This document shows positions 1 through 6,853 of a stretch of DNA of 15,341 bases, piece by piece. The notes under the pieces were generated by a model that ran no database searches, had not been told where the DNA came from, and saw only the letters and a list, made by a program, of their open reading frames with translations. The translations under genes and the position numbers were made by a program. Positions within the stretch are counted from its first letter, which is position 1. Each line of letters starts with the position of its first letter. This stretch comes from Candidatus Aenigmatarchaeota archaeon (GTDB lineage: Archaea > Aenigmatarchaeota > Aenigmatarchaeia > Aenigmatarchaeales > SZUA-1535): positions 1-15,341 of the forward strand of contig WAOA01000016.1 in assembly GCA_015521535.1 (NCBI GenBank), in the 5' to 3' direction.

Positions 1-254
1 GTTTTTAATATTTCCATGAATGGGTATTCTATCCTACTTGCTTCTACCACAATAGGCGCTTATTCTGATACTATAAATACAACGATGAAAAATTCGTAAC
101 TTAACATAATGTATTCAATAAAACTCTTGGTATCTTATAAAAGATTGACTAAAATGTTTTTCTTTGTGCTGATATGATATATATAAGTTTTAACTTCATT
201 ATCATACTTCTTATTGTGATTAGAATGGCTATTTTTTAATAATATGGAACCCCA

Positions 255-281
255 GGAGAAGAAAATCATTACAGTGTAATA
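255..281 (+). repeat. Relic of the MITE end sequence
   Basis: These 27 bases match the reverse complement of 12255-12281 (terminal repeat and subterminal part of the MITE) at 24 of 27 positions. The core is a near-perfect palindrome, ATTACA-G-TGTAAT. The outer terminal repeat to its left is degraded beyond clear recognition. I read it as an old fragment of the same repeat family. A chance match of this length in AT-rich DNA is possible but unlikely. Confidence 0.5.
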
Positions 282-357
282 TTTTTAAACATCGTGCCTT
301 TTTAGAAAAGACTTGAGTATAAATTCAAAAACATTTGAGCGTTGTGATAAGGGTAGT

Positions 358-502
358 GATGCTGTCCGGATAACCGCGAATTTAAGATAAAAACCGTTGT
401 GAGAGGATAAGAGCCCATACATGCAACGATTATCGCGCACAGAAAAGTCTATCAAGAGGGTTGAAAATGAATCGCCTTCCCAGTTCTTATCCGAACAGGA
501 TG
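358..502. mobile_element. Putative MITE-like inverted-repeat element, copy A (145 bp)
   Basis: The left end reads GATGCTGTCCGGATAA inward and the right end reads, on the other strand, CATCCTGTTCGGATAAG. The two arms match at about 13 of 15 aligned positions. The left arm with its flanking T (357-373) is a perfect 17-nt match to the reverse complement of 12276-12292, the right end of the MITE inside the SemiSWEET pseudogene. Size is almost the same (145 versus 146 bp), but the interior differs apart from short words such as GGATAAGAGC. The flanking octamers are not duplicated, so insertion cannot be shown directly here. It carries no transposase and would need one supplied in trans. It lies about 30 bp beyond the PINA stop codon. 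Confidence 0.55.
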
Positions 503-531
503 CGAACACTTGAGATGAAATTAATATTTAT

Positions 532-2370
532 TTATATAAACACTTTTATTTCTTTATTAGAAGCGATAGCACGTAATAATTGTTTTCCTATCTCTGAGTC
601 TTTACTCACTCTTATTTGACCTTGTTTTCCAACAGTAGCAGTGAACAAATATTCTCCTTCTGTGTAAACATTAGCATTTTTACCCGAAATTTTCTTCGGG
701 AATCGTAAAGCTATGTAATTACCCGTTTCACTTATTTCGAAAGGTATTTCTTTTTTAAGTGTTTCTATTTTAGGTTCTATTTCTATTTTTATTCCAAGTT
801 TCTCTTCCAATTTCTTAACTTCTCTACCTTCCTTTCCTATTATTCTGGGTATCACTTCGTTTCTTACACGTATTATAACTTTGTTATCAAAGATTTCTAT
901 CTCCGCGGCCTTATCGTAGCGCCTTACTTCCTGGTATATTCTTTCCTTTGCCAGTCTTTTTATAGCGTCTTCCCTTTCTTCTTTTACTGGTATAACAACA
1001 TTTTCTTCTCCATATGTGTATATTTCATATTCAAGTTTACCTGTTTCAAAATCCCTAACCTCTACGATTGGTCTGGCAAGATCTTCTTGTACCATGCCTG
1101 TTGGTGTCCTAACTGTTAAGGAAAGTTCGTAGACTTTTTTCACTTCTCCTTCTTTAATGAAAATTACCGTATCTATAACATGCGGTATCATTCCAAGTTC
1201 TATTTTACCTATAAATCTTTGTACCGCTGAGATAGCATCGCTCGCATGCACTACGCCAACCATACCTATACCTGCTAGACGCATATCTGCAAATATATGA
1301 AAGTGGTTAACTTTTCTCACTTCATCAAATATGGTATAGTCTGGTCTAACTAAAAGCAATATGTCAGCGGTTTTTGCGAAACTTTTTTCCAGTGGCGCGT
1401 ATTGTGTTATTTCATTAGATACTTGTAAATCACGGGGCGATTCCATAGTTTTTACAACCGCATTTTTTTCTTTCCTGTAAAACTCTGCTAAACTTGCAGC
1501 GAAAGTTGATTTTCCAGAACCGGGTGGACCTGCTATTAAAATTCCTTCTGCCTTTTCCGATAATCTTTTTTTGAGCTTTGCTGAAAGTTTATAATCATCT
1601 ATAGTTAGTTTTACTATAGGTCTTACTATAGTAACTTCAAGGCCGTTCGAAAAAGGAGGTCTTGCTATTGATATTCGCATATCGCGAAGTTGAATTACAG
1701 TTGCGCCGCCTTCCGAGTATTCTAATTGCACCTCTTCTTCATAGCGCATAGCGTCCATTATTTCCTTTATTATTCCTTCTACATCCTCTCGCCCGAGCGG
1801 TTTTTCAGAGAGCGGAACCAATTTCATTTTTCCCGGTTTGCCGCGCTTTGCAAGCGGTATTGCGTTTTCTTTGAGATGAATAGAAACCGTGTCTGGAGTT
1901 AAAAATTTCTCAAAGAGTTTTTCCTCCTTAGTTTCATACGGCTCGAAATAAACAACTTCTATGCCCTTTATCTCTGCTACCAATGCCTGCGGAAGATCGC
2001 AGGTAACGAGTATTGCTTTTTCTTTTTTTGCTATATTCTGAATTATTATATCTATTCTCCCAGATTTAGCGAGAATTATATCCTCGTACTTAGGTATTTC
2101 TCCTTCAAATCTTATTTTTATTCCGTGTTTTCTCGCATTTTCTCTTAATTTCTTAAGTTCTTCAAGTCCTATGAAACCTATGTCTCTACCCTTAGAAGAT
2201 TGTGCCATGAGTTCTCCTATAACCGCTTCTGGAATTATAACCTCGCTCCTATCTAACTCTCCTTTTTCCACTAATTCTGTGATTTTACCATGAATAATCG
2301 CGGAAGTGTCAAAAACTACTCTTTTAAGTTTTTTCTTCACACTTTTTGGTTTTACTTTCCTTTTCTTCAT
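532..2370 (-). CDS. pina: PIN domain-ATPase-KH protein (PINA family)
   Basis: A cytoplasmic ATPase of about 612 residues. An N-terminal PIN nuclease fold (about residues 17-150) has acidic candidates D21, E53, D107 and D125. A VirB11/type IV secretion-like ATPase core follows, with Walker A GPPGSGKST (about 281-289) and the acidic pair DE (about 349-350). A KH RNA/DNA-binding domain carries IIGKEG (about 510-515), followed by a short basic C-terminal domain. From the family, the Sulfolobus homologue is a hexameric ATPase acting with the Holliday junction resolvase; the role here is inferred by family. I chose ATG at 2370 over the in-frame TTG nine bases upstream, because the start MKKRKVK is typical and the TATA box at 2401-2409 places transcription start near 2378. 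It is divergent from the zinc-ribbon gene and single on its strand. Confidence 0.93.
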   Translation of the reverse strand: MKKRKVKPKSVKKKLKRVVFDTSAIIHGKITELVEKGELDRSEVIIPEAVIGELMAQSSKGRDIGFIGLEELKKLRENARKHGIKIRFEGEIPKYEDIILAKSGRIDIIIQNIAKKEKAILVTCDLPQALVAEIKGIEVVYFEPYETKEEKLFEKFLTPDTVSIHLKENAIPLAKRGKPGKMKLVPLSEKPLGREDVEGIIKEIMDAMRYEEEVQLEYSEGGATVIQLRDMRISIARPPFSNGLEVTIVRPIVKLTIDDYKLSAKLKKRLSEKAEGILIAGPPGSGKSTFAASLAEFYRKEKNAVVKTMESPRDLQVSNEITQYAPLEKSFAKTADILLLVRPDYTIFDEVRKVNHFHIFADMRLAGIGMVGVVHASDAISAVQRFIGKIELGMIPHVIDTVIFIKEGEVKKVYELSLTVRTPTGMVQEDLARPIVEVRDFETGKLEYEIYTYGEENVVIPVKEEREDAIKRLAKERIYQEVRRYDKAAEIEIFDNKVIIRVRNEVIPRIIGKEGREVKKLEEKLGIKIEIEPKIETLKKEIPFEISETGNYIALRFPKKISGKNANVYTEGEYLFTATVGKQGQIRVSKDSEIGKQLLRAIASNKEIKVFI

Positions 2371-2400
2371 AGATATCAAAGAAAGATTTGGAGAGAAGAG

Positions 2401-2409
2401 TTTAAATAT
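2401..2409. promoter_or_regulatory. Shared TATA box for divergent PINA and zinc-ribbon genes
   Basis: TTTAAATAT reads as a TATA box on both strands. Its centre lies about 27 bases upstream of the plus-strand ATG at 2432 and about 35 upstream of the minus-strand ATG at 2370. Archaeal start sites fall about 25-27 bases from the box centre. The ribbon transcript would then be leaderless and the PINA transcript would have a leader of roughly eight bases. Both promoters would compete for the same TBP site. Confidence 0.55.
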
Positions 2410-2431
2410 GTAATCCTTACAAACTTATTTT

Positions 2432-2557
2432 ATGGAGGTAAAATGTCCTGAGTGCGGATCAAAGGATATAGGAAGGGATAGTAATGGCGAGGTTATCTGT
2501 AACGAATGCGGATTCGTGATAGAGGAAGGGTTCGTTTCTGGAAATGTGGTTTTATAA
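2432..2557 (+). CDS. Stand-alone TFB/TFIIB-type zinc ribbon, 41 aa
   Basis: A 41-residue ORF encoding a single zinc ribbon. The ligands are C5, C8, C23 and C26 in two CxxC knuckles (CPECG and CNECG) 14 residues apart, followed by an acidic FVIEEGFV stretch. Spacing and the words around the cysteines match the N-terminal ribbon of archaeal TFB, the part that docks on RNA polymerase. The B-linker and two cyclin folds that contact TBP and DNA are absent; a stop follows at once, and the opposite strand downstream belongs to another gene. A TATA box sits about 27 bases upstream, so expression is probably leaderless. A regulatory or decoy TFB fragment is an inference; it could also be a generic ribbon protein. 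The 3' end overlaps the convergent gene by six bases. Confidence 0.75.
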   Translation: MEVKCPECGSKDIGRDSNGEVICNECGFVIEEGFVSGNVVL

Positions 2558-3013
2558 GTCTCGCTCCTTCAAGATTTCTAGTATTTCTCTCCTGAATTCC
2601 TTTGGCATCATACATTTTAAAATTCCGTTTTTATTGAATGCTAAAGATATCGGAAAATTACGAAAACTTAGAATTACATACCCTTCCTCGGGTATTTCTT
2701 TATTAAGTTCACCCGTTTCAAAAAGTTTAATAAGTTCGTCTTTGCTTAATTCATACTTTTTTCTGGACAAATGACCGAGAACAAAAACAATATTCGACGT
2801 GGGATTCCAAACCTTTCCTTTTCTGAAAACACATACCCCGCTAACACCGCCTAGGCGCTCTGCCTCACTGAGAAAATCCTTAGAAGTTATCCTTATCTTT
2901 TTATTTCCTAAAATAAGTTCGAAATCTTTCATTTCTTCGCTGATTTCAAATTTTGTTTTTATATACTTCTCCAAACTTTCATTTTTTTCTGAATTTGGCA
3001 ACAAAAAAACCAC
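2552..3013 (-). CDS. RsmF-C/PUA-like protein, NOL1/NOP2/Fmu-associated (COG3270 type)
   Basis: A 153-residue protein resembling the small ribosome-biogenesis proteins that accompany NOL1/NOP2/Sun methyltransferases. The C-terminal half has the diagnostic pattern: a lysine/leucine-rich DELIKLFETGEL segment, then GYVILSF, PISLAF and ILKCMMPKEFRR, as in the RsmF C-terminal/PUA-like RNA-binding domain. It probably binds rRNA and helps target the upstream methyltransferase. The start is GTG at 3013, inside the methyltransferase 3' end (35-nt overlap in a different frame), so the two are translationally coupled. No better start is visible. Bacterial RsmF carries the same module fused to the enzyme; here it is a separate polypeptide. 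The stop overlaps the convergent zinc-ribbon gene by six bases. Confidence 0.8.
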   Translation of the reverse strand: MVFLLPNSEKNESLEKYIKTKFEISEEMKDFELILGNKKIRITSKDFLSEAERLGGVSGVCVFRKGKVWNPTSNIVFVLGHLSRKKYELSKDELIKLFETGELNKEIPEEGYVILSFRNFPISLAFNKNGILKCMMPKEFRREILEILKERDL

Positions 3014-3860
3014 CTGTCCCGGAGATATGAGGATAAAATCTTGCGCATTTTTTAACTTCCTTTCCGAACTCTATTCCTTTCCATTCGCTTATTCCTTTCG
3101 CAAATTTCAGACCTTTTATTTTTATTCTTTCCAATTTTATTCTCCTTACCTTTTCCAAAATCTTTGAAACTACAAGTTCGTTTTCTATTGGAGAAATGGT
3201 GCATGTCGCATAAACCAGTGTTCCACCCTCTTTAAGCAATCTTATTCCTTTTTCAAGCAATTTCAATTGCTTAGGAAACAATTTCCTGCTCCTATACAAA
3301 GGTGCTTCTCTTAAAGATTTTCCTTCCGCTGTGCATGGTACGTCTACAAGTATTTTATCAAATTTCAAAATCTCAGGAAACTTTCTTCCATCAAATTTTG
3401 TAACAGTTATATTTATCACTCCTAGTCTTTCTATATTTCCGAAAAGTGCTCTTAGGCGCTTTTCCTTCACGTCGTTCGCGACTATTCTACCAGCGTTGCT
3501 CATTAACTGCGCCATTTGTGTAGTTTTCGAACCAGGCGCGGCACAAAGATCTAAAACAAGTTCTCCGCTTTTTGGCTTTAAAACAAGAGGCGGTATCATG
3601 GATTCGAGACGTTGGATGTATATATAACCCAGCGCGTGCTCTATAGTTTTTGAAATTTTTTCTTTATTTTTGGTAATTATTAAAGCATCGTCATACCACT
3701 CAATCGCCTGCGGGGAAAATTTTTTGAGATTTTTTTCAATAAACTCTTTATTAGTCTTAAGGGTATTTATCCTTATGCTTGTAATCTCAAAATTTTGAGT
3801 AATTCTACAAAATTCTTCAAATTCCGGAATAAATTCTGCATATTTTTCAAACATATGCAT
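2979..3860 (-). CDS. NOL1/NOP2/Sun family m5C RNA methyltransferase
   Basis: A 293-residue SAM-dependent RNA cytosine-C5 methyltransferase. Visible motifs are the SAM-binding motif LDLCAAPGSKTTQ (about 104-115), the acidic VANDVKEKRL (about 127-136), motif IV VDVPCTAEG with C176, and motif VI YATCTISPIENE with the presumed nucleophile C220. The end, RFYPHISGTGGFFVAKF, is typical of the family. The substrate is rRNA or tRNA; the enzyme alone does not decide, but coupling to an RsmF-C-like partner favours rRNA. The ATG at 3860 is followed by a second in-frame ATG two codons later that could also serve. A TTTTATAAT-like box on the minus strand near 3885-3893 would give a near-leaderless transcript. 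It is divergent from the membrane protein gene at 3896. Confidence 0.93.
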   Translation of the reverse strand: MHMFEKYAEFIPEFEEFCRITQNFEITSIRINTLKTNKEFIEKNLKKFSPQAIEWYDDALIITKNKEKISKTIEHALGYIYIQRLESMIPPLVLKPKSGELVLDLCAAPGSKTTQMAQLMSNAGRIVANDVKEKRLRALFGNIERLGVINITVTKFDGRKFPEILKFDKILVDVPCTAEGKSLREAPLYRSRKLFPKQLKLLEKGIRLLKEGGTLVYATCTISPIENELVVSKILEKVRRIKLERIKIKGLKFAKGISEWKGIEFGKEVKKCARFYPHISGTGGFFVAKFRKK

Positions 3861-3865
3861 CGCTG

Positions 3866-3876
3866 TATATTTATTA
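3866..3876 (+). promoter_or_regulatory. TATA box of the DUF457-like gene
   Basis: TATATTTATTA is centred about 25 bases upstream of the ATG at 3896, so transcription would begin at or next to the start codon. The divergent methyltransferase has its own box a few bases further right (about 3885-3893, minus strand). The two core promoters therefore overlap within 35 bases. Confidence 0.5.
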
Positions 3877-3895
3877 TCCGAGGAAATTATAAAAT

Positions 3896-4360
3896 ATGGT
3901 AAAAATGAAATCTCACTTGATAGGCGGGGTGGTTTCTTACTTTATTTTTATTAGCGTACTAAGGTCTATGAATATATTCATTCCAAATTTTAATCTAATT
4001 CTCTATTTTTTTCTTTGTGTTTTTTCTTCAATAATTCCTGACATCGATATGAAGCGCTCGAAAATTCATAGATATTTAGTTTACATCGTGGTTTTGATTT
4101 CTATCTTAATTGCGCTAAACTCCAGAAGCGAGATATCTTTTTACGCTTCTATATTCGCAGGGGTTTTGTTTTTAATATTTTTAAAAAACCTTAAGCATAG
4201 AAAATTTTTTCATTCGATCAAATTCGGTATATTATATTCGACTATACTTGGTATTGTATTTTACTCATTTCTCGGAGACTTTGTTATTCCGGCGTGCGCA
4301 GCGTTTACAGGATTTTTTTTCGCATTTAGTCTTGGACAGAGTTATATAATCAGATATTAA
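3896..4360 (+). CDS. DUF457/YdjM-like membrane-bound metal-dependent hydrolase
   Basis: A 154-residue integral membrane protein with about five or six hydrophobic segments (roughly 12-30, 34-48, 60-78, 83-97, 109-127 and 130-148). Polar residues typical of the YdjM/DUF457 family sit at the membrane edges: H7, the PDID motif with D49 and D51, H58-R59 and HRKFFHS with H101 and H106. In the family these are thought to form a metal site of a putative hydrolase; the substrate is unknown. The ATG at 3896 fits the upstream TATA box. The alternative ATG three codons later (MKSHL) would also keep H7. The 3' end overlaps the convergent signal peptidase by 11 bases. Confidence 0.75.
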   Translation: MVKMKSHLIGGVVSYFIFISVLRSMNIFIPNFNLILYFFLCVFSSIIPDIDMKRSKIHRYLVYIVVLISILIALNSRSEISFYASIFAGVLFLIFLKNLKHRKFFHSIKFGILYSTILGIVFYSFLGDFVIPACAAFTGFFFAFSLGQSYIIRY

Positions 4361-4835
4361 AAACATCTAAGAGTATTTTTCTGGGCCAACCTATTAAAGG
4401 AAATTTTAAAACAACCTTACCGAAGATGTATTCTTTAGTTATATTGTGCTCACATCCTCCGCCTTCTATTTGCACAGGGTTATTGTCTCCTTTGGTTTCG
4501 AAAGAGCCATCTGGATTTATCTTTATTACTCTGTGAATTATCGGTTGCGTTATTAACCTGCCGTTAACTATACACCCTTTTTTTGCTGCGTCGAATACTA
4601 TTATATCTCCTACTTTAATCTCATCCGTACCGTAAATTACAACAGCGTCTCCGGGATATATAGAAGGTATCATAGAATTTGAGAGCACAGAAACCACCGG
4701 TATTGGAGTTTGTAAAATAATTCCGAGTATTTTATACGTACCATATGCTATTAAAAAGCCTGCTATCAAATAAACGATGTCTTCAATAGCATTCTTTATC
4801 TTACGCTCTACCGATCGATTGGCCAAGCACAACAC
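4350..4835 (-). CDS. Signal peptidase I, archaeal/ER S26B type
   Basis: A membrane-anchored protease removing signal peptides from Sec-exported proteins. One N-terminal membrane helix (about 18-42) is followed by the catalytic region: SNSMIPSIYPGD with nucleophile S54, the IIHRV motif with H101, and KGDNN with D117. The Ser-His-Asp arrangement, with His instead of the bacterial Lys, marks the archaeal/eukaryotic Sec11 type. The protein is short and complete (161 residues from GTG 4835). That start lies 35 bases inside the DUF99 gene in another frame; nearby TTG codons at 4832 and 4826 are alternatives. Coupling to DUF99 by overlap suggests an operon, though the two functions have no evident link. 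The 3' end overlaps the convergent DUF457-like gene. Confidence 0.9.
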   Translation of the reverse strand: MLCLANRSVERKIKNAIEDIVYLIAGFLIAYGTYKILGIILQTPIPVVSVLSNSMIPSIYPGDAVVIYGTDEIKVGDIIVFDAAKKGCIVNGRLITQPIIHRVIKINPDGSFETKGDNNPVQIEGGGCEHNITKEYIFGKVVLKFPLIGWPRKILLDVFNI

Positions 4836-5388
4836 CTGTTGCGATTAAATGCGCTACCCGCACTGGCTCTGGAAATAAAGATGTTTTGATAGTGATATTT
4901 ATTATTTTTTCGGTATCGTTGATTGAGATACCACTTTTTTGAAAATAAATTTTCCCTTTTTTATCTCTCTGCTCGATTTTCATTGCGTATATTTTTCCTG
5001 CATCCTTAACGGCTCTTTTTCTTTCAGAAAAATTTGGTAATTTTTTCATTGCTTTCATAAATTCCTTTATATCAGGCTTTTTTCTGTTAACTGCAATTAC
5101 GGGAAGATTCGTCACTTCATAAAGTTCTTTTATATTAACTATATTGAATCCGCCGAACGTTATTCCATCGAGCATTATTATTCTGGCGTCTTTGAACTTA
5201 GAGTTATTTAATAACTTTATGAATTTTTCAGTGGCATCCAATCCATCGACTTTTATAGAAGTTTTTAGCACACCATCTATTTGCTCGCTTCCTCTGAAAG
5301 CACAGCCTATAACTATGCATCTCTTACTTCCTTTTTTGAACGGCCCGTCATCAATACCTATAATCCTTATTTGAGATTTTACGTGCAT
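4801..5388 (-). CDS. DUF99 family protein (endonuclease V-like fold)
   Basis: A 195-residue member of the archaeal DUF99/UPF0215 family, distantly related to endonuclease V and built on an RNase H-like fold. Conserved blocks are GIDDGPF (11-17), MLDGITFGGFN with D74 (72-82), an FPEPVRVAHLIATG block (172-185) and the terminal GQSIGRA. The acidic residues D13, D14 and D74 could form the metal site. Function in vivo is unproven; a nucleic-acid processing role is inferred from the fold. An AT-rich box near 5409-5417 lies about 25 bases upstream of the ATG, consistent with a leaderless message. The gene overlaps the signal peptidase start by 35 bases. Confidence 0.88.
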   Translation of the reverse strand: MHVKSQIRIIGIDDGPFKKGSKRCIVIGCAFRGSEQIDGVLKTSIKVDGLDATEKFIKLLNNSKFKDARIIMLDGITFGGFNIVNIKELYEVTNLPVIAVNRKKPDIKEFMKAMKKLPNFSERKRAVKDAGKIYAMKIEQRDKKGKIYFQKSGISINDTEKIINITIKTSLFPEPVRVAHLIATGVVLGQSIGRA

Positions 5389-5423
5389 AGAAATATTTAA
5401 TTTTTAGAAATAAAATAAGTATT

Positions 5424-5675
5424 CTATTTCACTTCTCTGGAAAAATGATCTTTAAATTCTTCAAGTGCCGCAAGAATGTTATCACATGCTTTTATCACGC
5501 TTTCCGCAGGTTTTTTACCCGAAACTACTATTCTCGGTTCTGTGAGAAACGGGTGATCTCTAATCGCGGCACAGTCTGCGTCGCAAAATCTTGCTATTAA
5601 ATGCGTTAACGTCTCTTCTCCCGTTATTTCTATCTCCAAAAGTTCGGGTTCGTTTTTAATTACTTCTATTTTCAT
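5424..5675 (-). CDS. rpoL: DNA-directed RNA polymerase subunit L (Rpb11-like)
   Basis: An 83-residue subunit that pairs with subunit D to form the assembly platform of archaeal RNA polymerase, the counterpart of the bacterial alpha dimer. The sequence shows the Rpb11-like dimerisation fold: MKIEVIKNEPELLEIEITGE, then a THLIARF helix, DHPFLTEPRIVV and a C-terminal helix IKACDNILAALEEF. The open frame extends 19 codons further upstream, but I chose the ATG at 5675. It gives the usual N-terminus, and a strong TATA box (5698-5707) is centred 27-28 bases upstream. The gene appears to be transcribed alone, with 35 bases to DUF99 downstream. Confidence 0.92.
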   Translation of the reverse strand: MKIEVIKNEPELLEIEITGEETLTHLIARFCDADCAAIRDHPFLTEPRIVVSGKKPAESVIKACDNILAALEEFKDHFSREVK

Positions 5676-5697
5676 AGGTATATGAAATGCAAATAAG

Positions 5698-5707
5698 TAT
5701 TTAAATA
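5698..5707 (-). promoter_or_regulatory. TATA box of rpoL
   Basis: On the minus strand this reads within AAATATTTAAATA, centred about 27-28 bases upstream of the ATG at 5675. It lies inside the upward extension of the rpoL open frame, which argues that the extension is not translated. Confidence 0.6.
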
Positions 5708-5778
5708 TTTCACGATCCTGCCTCAATAACAAAGAATTAAGCAGGAAAGCACAACTAATAGCGGAAACTTGTATCGCA

Positions 5779-5901
5779 CTAAAATACTGTCTTCAAAAGA
5801 GGTTTCGCGGTTAATTCTTCGGTAAAGAAATTAAACGCTTTGTCCGGGGTGAATTCTTTGAAATGCTTTTCCGCGTGCGCAACATCTAGGCTTTGTCCCA
5901 A
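5779..5901 (-). pseudogene. Possible short ORF or gene fragment downstream of dph2
   Basis: A minus-strand frame is open from AGA at 5916 (after a TAG) to a TAG at 5779-5781. The only usual start codon is TTG at 5901 (40 codons). The sequence looks protein-like (VAHAEKHFKEF, NFFTEEL), with charged helix-like spacing and mixed acidic, basic and aromatic residues. An adjacent frame just upstream adds a protein-like VERLKVLG run that would join if one G of GGG were absent. This suggests a frameshifted remnant of a gene tail. I do not recognise a family. No ribosome-binding site is visible. It may equally be chance. Confidence 0.3.
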
Positions 5902-5935
5902 GAACTTTGAGTCTCTCTACTTACTTCTTCGTTCT

Positions 5936-6847
5936 TTACACACCATTTTCTGTTTTCGCGCGGTATATTTCAAGAAATTCGTCCCAATTTAAAATAGGTA
6001 TCTTATAAAGACTTCTTTCTTCTATAGCAACCCGCGGACAACCTGTGTTTATCAAACATTCAATACCCAAATATTCGAATTTTTCTGGTTTAATTTCATC
6101 TACTATGAGAATAAAAGCCTTTTTACCGTGCTTTTCAAGTATATCCTTGATTTTTTTAGCGATTTCAGCGCGAAATTGACCTATCTTGGTTGAAATTATT
6201 ATACCGAATTTATTCGCGTCCTTCGCCAATTCCTGTGCTATCAATTTTTGTTTAAGAAAATCATCGGCGGAAACTTTTTTTATTTCCTTCTTTTCCACAT
6301 CTAAAAGATAAACATTTTTCTTGGTTTTTAGAACAAGTCCTTTTGCATGAAAATTGCCGCTGGAGATGAGTAAAAAACAATCGACATGTTTTTCAATCTC
6401 CATGGCCTGTGAATAATCACACCCTAAAATTTGTCCGGAATAAAGCGCTTTTCCATCTTTTTTCCCACTTCCGATAAAAACAATCTTTCCCCTTTCCTTC
6501 AAGAATTTTTCAATTTCTTTCATTAAATTAAGAAACTGCAAACTCGCGAGGAGCCCTATGTTTTTTTCACGAATTTTTTCGAGTTCTGCAGTTATGTTTT
6601 CATCCAAACGGATATCTTCCCTAATCTCTACATATTCTACCGGTATAGTTGTATCGAAAAATTTTGTATGACCGTAGTGTATTATTTTATCGCAATGCAG
6701 CATTTTCGCTTCTTCCACAGGAATATCGCACGCTCCATAACAAGGCTCTAGAAATATAAATACCTCGTTCCCTTTCTTTTCCAGTTTTTCTGCTAACTTA
6801 AGTGCTTTCATTCTTAGGCCTTCTGGAAATTGTAGCAGGATGCGCAT
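5936..6847 (-). CDS. dph2: Diphthamide synthase subunit Dph2
   Basis: A 303-residue iron-sulfur enzyme starting diphthamide synthesis. It transfers the 3-amino-3-carboxypropyl group of S-adenosylmethionine to a histidine of elongation factor 2. The three cluster cysteines lie in EPCYGACD (C40, with C36 beside it), QILGCDYS (C143) and NTGCPRVAI (C270). Spacings of 103 and 127 residues resemble the three-cysteine spacing of Pyrococcus Dph2. As in other archaea one protein forms a homodimer, in contrast to eukaryotic Dph1-Dph2. The ATG at 6847 lies six bases after the rhomboid stop, so it is the last gene of a three-gene minus-strand operon. No EF2 gene is in the window. Confidence 0.93.
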   Translation of the reverse strand: MRILLQFPEGLRMKALKLAEKLEKKGNEVFIFLEPCYGACDIPVEEAKMLHCDKIIHYGHTKFFDTTIPVEYVEIREDIRLDENITAELEKIREKNIGLLASLQFLNLMKEIEKFLKERGKIVFIGSGKKDGKALYSGQILGCDYSQAMEIEKHVDCFLLISSGNFHAKGLVLKTKKNVYLLDVEKKEIKKVSADDFLKQKLIAQELAKDANKFGIIISTKIGQFRAEIAKKIKDILEKHGKKAFILIVDEIKPEKFEYLGIECLINTGCPRVAIEERSLYKIPILNWDEFLEIYRAKTENGV

Positions 6848-6853
6848 GATTTC

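Larger units (their letters stand above)
1..531. other. Gene-poor region at the left window edge
   Basis: No convincing gene is seen in this 531-base stretch. Frame 1 of the plus strand is open from the window edge to a TAA at 97-99 (32 codons). This could be the tail of an upstream gene, but its sequence matches nothing I recognise. A 74-codon minus-strand open frame at 285-509 starts with GTG, lies largely on the inverted-repeat element at 358-502 and looks non-coding. The region does hold two repeat features, listed separately: a relic at 255-281 and an inverted-repeat element at 358-502, both related to the MITE at 12146-12291. No tRNA, rRNA or CRISPR pattern was found. Confidence 0.6.

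Noticed and set aside
285..509. A 74-codon minus-strand open frame as a gene
   Set aside because: It starts with GTG, has no ribosome-binding site or TATA box at the right distance, lies largely on the inverted-repeat element and has no recognisable protein pattern.
5676..5732. Longer rpoL start giving 102 residues
   Set aside because: The extension contains the TATA box, and family members begin at the MKIEV-like sequence.
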